NCBI GenBank assembly: GCA_009887135.1
Contig: QXYA01000163.1
Location: 775 to 6,986, forward strand
Source: Candidatus Poseidoniales archaeon
GTDB taxonomy: Archaea > Thermoplasmatota > Poseidoniia > Poseidoniales > Poseidoniaceae
DNA: 6,212 nt
Direction: 5' to 3'
Shown: positions 5,902-6,212 of the stretch, piece by piece
Numbering within the stretch: the stretch's first letter is position 1
Layout of the letters: every line of letters begins with the position of its first letter
Program-made: the position numbers and the translations under genes
Notes under the pieces: generated by a model
Told to the model about the DNA's origin: nothing
Databases searched by the model: none
What the model saw: only the letters and a program-made list of their open reading frames with translations

Positions 5902-6212
5902 CCAATCAAGCGACGGATGACACTCTCTCGAACCGAACGTCGTACGAGTTTTTTCAGAGCAATTTCGATGTTCGTTGCCCTTTTGTGAAAGGATTGGGAT
6001 ACTTCAAACGCGATATTGAACATCATCCTGATAGCGTCGCTGGTACCAAATGTTTCTTCATCAATTTTGAGGTAGACTTCCCCTTCATCTGACAGCAGAA
6101 TCCGTTCATCATCGCTGATGTATCCCCAAGCACGATAGTTGAGGTATGAAGAATCTCGAACGCCAACTCGCGATGCTGGTTCAGGTGGACGGAACGTACC
6201 GATGTCGTCCTC
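5874..6212 (-). CDS. 3' end of an unrecognised gene, first visible gene of the operon
   Basis: An open frame enters from the right edge and runs 112 codons to a TGA; its start lies outside the window. I do not recognise the family. The visible part begins with a Pro/Arg-containing stretch, then a segment alternating hydrophobic and acidic residues (YISDDERILLSDEGEVYLKI, visible residues 31-50) that looks like two or three beta strands. It ends with a helical, strongly basic tail (about residues 60-112, including LKKLVRRSVRESVIRRLIGW). There is no signal peptide or membrane segment in the visible part. It is called real because the frame is uninterrupted, codon use resembles the downstream genes, and the stop overlaps the start of the CHAT gene by 28 bases, as in co-translated partners. 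The basic tail could bind nucleic acid or acidic protein surfaces, which is speculation. I am fairly sure it is coding and have no functional assignment. Confidence 0.72.
   Translation of the reverse strand, partial: EDDIGTFRPPEPASRVGVRDSSYLNYRAWGYISDDERILLSDEGEVYLKIDEETFGTSDAIRMMFNIAFEVSQSFHKRATNIEIALKKLVRRSVRESVIRRLIGWMRSGRFR

Overview
The window holds one tightly packed block of genes, all transcribed from the minus strand. In transcription order (right to left) they are: the 3' end of an unrecognised gene (5874-6212, start outside the window); a 1210-residue CHAT protease fused to a P-loop NTPase of AAA+/STAND type (2269-5901); a 206-residue all-helical protein with a degenerate HEPN-like C-terminus (1612-2232); and a 469-residue class B (B12-binding-domain) radical SAM protein (189-1598). 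The first two genes overlap by 28 bases and the following gaps are 36 and 13 bases, so a single mRNA with coupled translation is likely. Positions 1-188 contain no gene I can support, but are unusually rich in palindromes.

The host cannot be named from this sequence. There are no rRNA, tRNA or housekeeping genes. Base composition is intermediate. One start has a clear Shine-Dalgarno site (GGAGGG). CHAT-NTPase fusions and B12-type radical SAM proteins occur in many free-living bacteria and in some archaea, so a mesophilic prokaryote with a sizeable accessory genome is as far as I would go.

My inference on function is that this is an accessory, possibly anti-phage or stress-response, locus. 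The CHAT protein has an apparently intact His/Cys dyad (H179, C217), a Walker A motif (A368-T375), a Walker B motif (D429-D430) and a very long helical C-terminus. That is the architecture of a protease zymogen switched on by a nucleotide-dependent sensor. The small helical protein and the radical SAM enzyme would be its partner, substrate or effector. The combination of CHAT-NTPase, HEPN-like protein and B12-type radical SAM enzyme is not a defence system I recognise, and it is the most interesting thing in the window. No substrate, trigger or phenotype can be read from the sequence.

Possible control is visible at the RNA level. A 6-bp hairpin buries the Shine-Dalgarno site of the 206-residue gene, and a three-codon ORF spans its 5' arm. 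The radical SAM gene lacks an ATG start. In-phase A-rich slippery runs occur in the 206-residue gene and upstream of the CHAT start. The operon promoter must lie to the right of the window. I found no convincing intrinsic terminator after the last gene.
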